DNA of 64,000 nucleotides from contig NZ_BSTC01000005.1 in NCBI RefSeq assembly GCF_030269305.1, positions 1 to 64,000 on the forward strand, in the 5' to 3' direction. Of the stretch, positions 62,821-64,000 are shown in pieces; within the stretch, counting starts at the first letter, position 1; every line of letters begins with the position of its first letter. Source of the stretch: Kineosporia sp. NBRC 101731. GTDB taxonomy: Bacteria; Actinomycetota; Actinomycetes; Actinomycetales; Kineosporiaceae. The notes under the pieces were generated by a model, which saw nothing but the letters and a program-made list of their open reading frames with translations, had not been told where the DNA came from and searched no databases. The position numbers and the translations under genes were made by a program.

Positions 62821-63797
62821 ATACAGTGACAGAGAAGCCGAATTCCCCTCGCCCGCCAGCAGGTGACGCCGGCCAGCAGGATGGCAAGCCCGACGAACAC
62901 GCCGAGTTTCTCGAGTCGTGGAACCGGTCGCTCCTCGGGCGCCGTCCCTCGATCACGCTGCCCTGGCGCGGGCTACGGGGTGTGGCCGTGATCGGTGTCT
63001 CGTTCGTCGCAGTTGTTGGCGTGGTCCTGGGCGGCATGGCCACGGTTCAGGCAATGTCCCGGCCCGACGCCGACAAGGCGGCTCTCACCTCCAACAGTCT
63101 GCCCACCTCCACCGCCTCCTCCACCCCGACCGGCCTGGTGAGCCCCACATCCGGGCCCACCCGGACGAAGGCCCGGCAGCGCAACGGTGAGGAGGCGGTC
63201 AGGACCCGCACCCGTACGGTCACTCAAGCGGCTGCAGGCTCCACCGCCGGTACCGCACGGCCGAAGACGAAGGAAACGACCGAACCCAGCGCGAAGAAGA
63301 CCGCCACGCAGCAGGCGGCAGCCGGAGCGACGACGAAGGCGAAGAAGTCCAACGTCGCGGCGGTCGGTCTGGTGAAAAACCTGATCACCGGCTTCTGCCT
63401 GGACCTGCCGGGCCAGTCCACGCCGGCCGAGAACGTTCTGGTGCAACAAGATACCTGTGTCAGTGGGACCGGTGACAACCAGGAGTTCCAGACCGTCTCC
63501 GCCTCGAACGGAAGTTTCCTGCTGCGCCAGAGCACCTCCCGCTGGTGCCTGGACGCCACCGGGTCCGGCAGCGTGCTGGCGGGAACTCCGGTGAACACCC
63601 ACACCTGCCTGGCCGGGGCTGCCGACAACCAGATGTTCGTCAAAGAAGCGTCCGGATCTGGATTCTTCCTGGTCAACGTCAAAAGTGGCCTTTGCCTAGA
63701 TGTCTCGAACGACGACGGCATCGATCAGCCCGGTGCCAAGCTGACATTGTCGAACTGCTCCAGCCAGGACGACCACATCTGGACCTTCACCGGCTGA
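62817..63797 (+). CDS. Membrane-anchored ricin-type lectin protein
   Basis: A 326-residue protein whose ATG overlaps the stop of the giant gene (ATGA, 62817-62820); a GTG at 62826 is an alternative. A cytoplasmic N-terminus is followed by one membrane helix (VAVIGVSFVAVVGVVLGGMA, about residues 56-75), a Thr/Ala/Lys-rich linker of about 100 residues, and a C-terminal ricin B beta-trefoil (about 185-326) with paired cysteines and repeats FCLDLPG, WCLDATG and LCLDVSN, each followed by a Q/N-x-F/W turn. It would sit outside the membrane and bind sugar, perhaps anchoring or guiding the toxin, or protecting the producer. Confidence 0.82.
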   Translation: MNTVTEKPNSPRPPAGDAGQQDGKPDEHAEFLESWNRSLLGRRPSITLPWRGLRGVAVIGVSFVAVVGVVLGGMATVQAMSRPDADKAALTSNSLPTSTASSTPTGLVSPTSGPTRTKARQRNGEEAVRTRTRTVTQAAAGSTAGTARPKTKETTEPSAKKTATQQAAAGATTKAKKSNVAAVGLVKNLITGFCLDLPGQSTPAENVLVQQDTCVSGTGDNQEFQTVSASNGSFLLRQSTSRWCLDATGSGSVLAGTPVNTHTCLAGAADNQMFVKEASGSGFFLVNVKSGLCLDVSNDDGIDQPGAKLTLSNCSSQDDHIWTFTG

Positions 63798-63816
63798 GCC
63801 CTTGTACGTCCACCGC

Positions 63817-63840
63817 CGGCGCAGCAACCCGGCTGCGCCG
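63817..63840 (+). terminator. 9-bp GC hairpin after the lectin gene
   Basis: CGGCGCAGC (63817-63825) and GCTGCGCCG (63832-63840) form a perfect 9-bp stem with a 6-base loop, 20 bases after the lectin stop. No T-run follows. It is a likely terminator of the toxin-lectin transcript. Confidence 0.7.
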
Positions 63841-63906
63841 AGCGGGCGGGCGTCACTGCGACCGGCGATGCCGGACCAGTCACCGGGCAACGTTGGAGCA
63901 TACGAT

Positions 63907-64000
63907 GTGAAGATCATGAACCCAGACCCAGACATCGAGCGATTCCTCGACTTCTCAGCGGGCATGGTGAACATCAATGCTCTCTTCCAGAACTGGGAAG
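63907..64000 (+). CDS. 5' end of an unidentified gene (partial)
   Basis: An open frame begins at a GTG (63907; an ATG at 63916 is an alternative) and runs off the window. The visible start reads MNPDPDIERFLDFSAGMVNI from the ATG. It is too short to assign a function; it lies after a hairpin, so it is probably a separate transcript. Confidence 0.5.
   Translation, partial: MKIMNPDPDIERFLDFSAGMVNINALFQNWE

Overview
The window looks like a high-GC actinomycete chromosome. Third codon positions are strongly G/C, GTG and TTG starts are common, and it opens with an XRE/DUF5753 regulator translationally coupled to a DUF397 protein, a pair typical of Streptomyces and related filamentous actinomycetes. 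I cannot fix the genus from sequence alone. All functions below are read from motifs and family knowledge; no search was run.

Region by region: (1) 1-1.3 kb holds the 3' end of an unidentified gene and the XRE/DUF397 pair. (2) 1.5-11.6 kb is a surface-glycan island: an acyltransferase-3 membrane protein, a GT2 and a GT11 fucosyltransferase-like gene, a Wzx-like flippase, a DUF6492-like protein preceded by a coupled 41-codon ORF, and a tightly overlapping minus-strand operon (GT2, GT4, GT4, hexapeptide acetyltransferase). The left part, roughly 1.3-8 kb, is visibly richer in A/T than the rest. (3) 11.9-13.5 kb is a run of four small unrecognised minus-strand genes, led by an 87-residue coiled-coil protein. 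(4) 13.8-16.8 kb is a large exported von Willebrand A protein closed by a strong hairpin terminator. (5) 17.0-21.8 kb is a plus-strand operon: a DUF6065-like protein, a Cys-containing coiled-coil protein, a HopA1-like protein and a PqqD-like/kinase/LanC-like fusion. It resembles a lanthipeptide-type modification system without an obvious classical precursor. (6) 21.9-25.2 kb has a lipoprotein with Asp-box repeats, its membrane partner, and an unknown convergent gene ended by a perfect 19-bp hairpin.

(7) 25.3-63.8 kb is the most striking part: a compact type VII secretion (T7SS/ESX-like) locus facing a giant toxin gene. On the minus strand lie a 418-residue WXG100-like partner, two WXG100-size proteins, a membrane protein, and an EssC/EccC-type FHA-TM-FtsK ATPase of 1569 residues. 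Diverging from them is one uninterrupted gene of about 29 kb encoding about 9675 residues. Its N-terminus is helical and then hydrophobic, as expected for a T7SS cargo or self-inserting protein. After that come a TDG repeat, a long helical stalk, and a tandem duplication of a module of about 2250 residues. Interleaved with these are four papain-like (Cys-His-Asp/Glu, Tox-PL or glutamine-deamidase-like) domains, an edema-factor/ExoY-like adenylyl cyclase domain, a 20-residue tandem repeat, a zincin motif (HExxHxxGxxD) and an acidic tail. A membrane-anchored ricin-type lectin gene overlaps its stop codon.

Working model (inference): the small helical proteins and the EssC-like ATPase export the giant multi-effector protein, and the lectin protein assists or protects. 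EccB, EccD, EccE and MycP homologues are not visible in the window, so the machine is either minimal or completed elsewhere.
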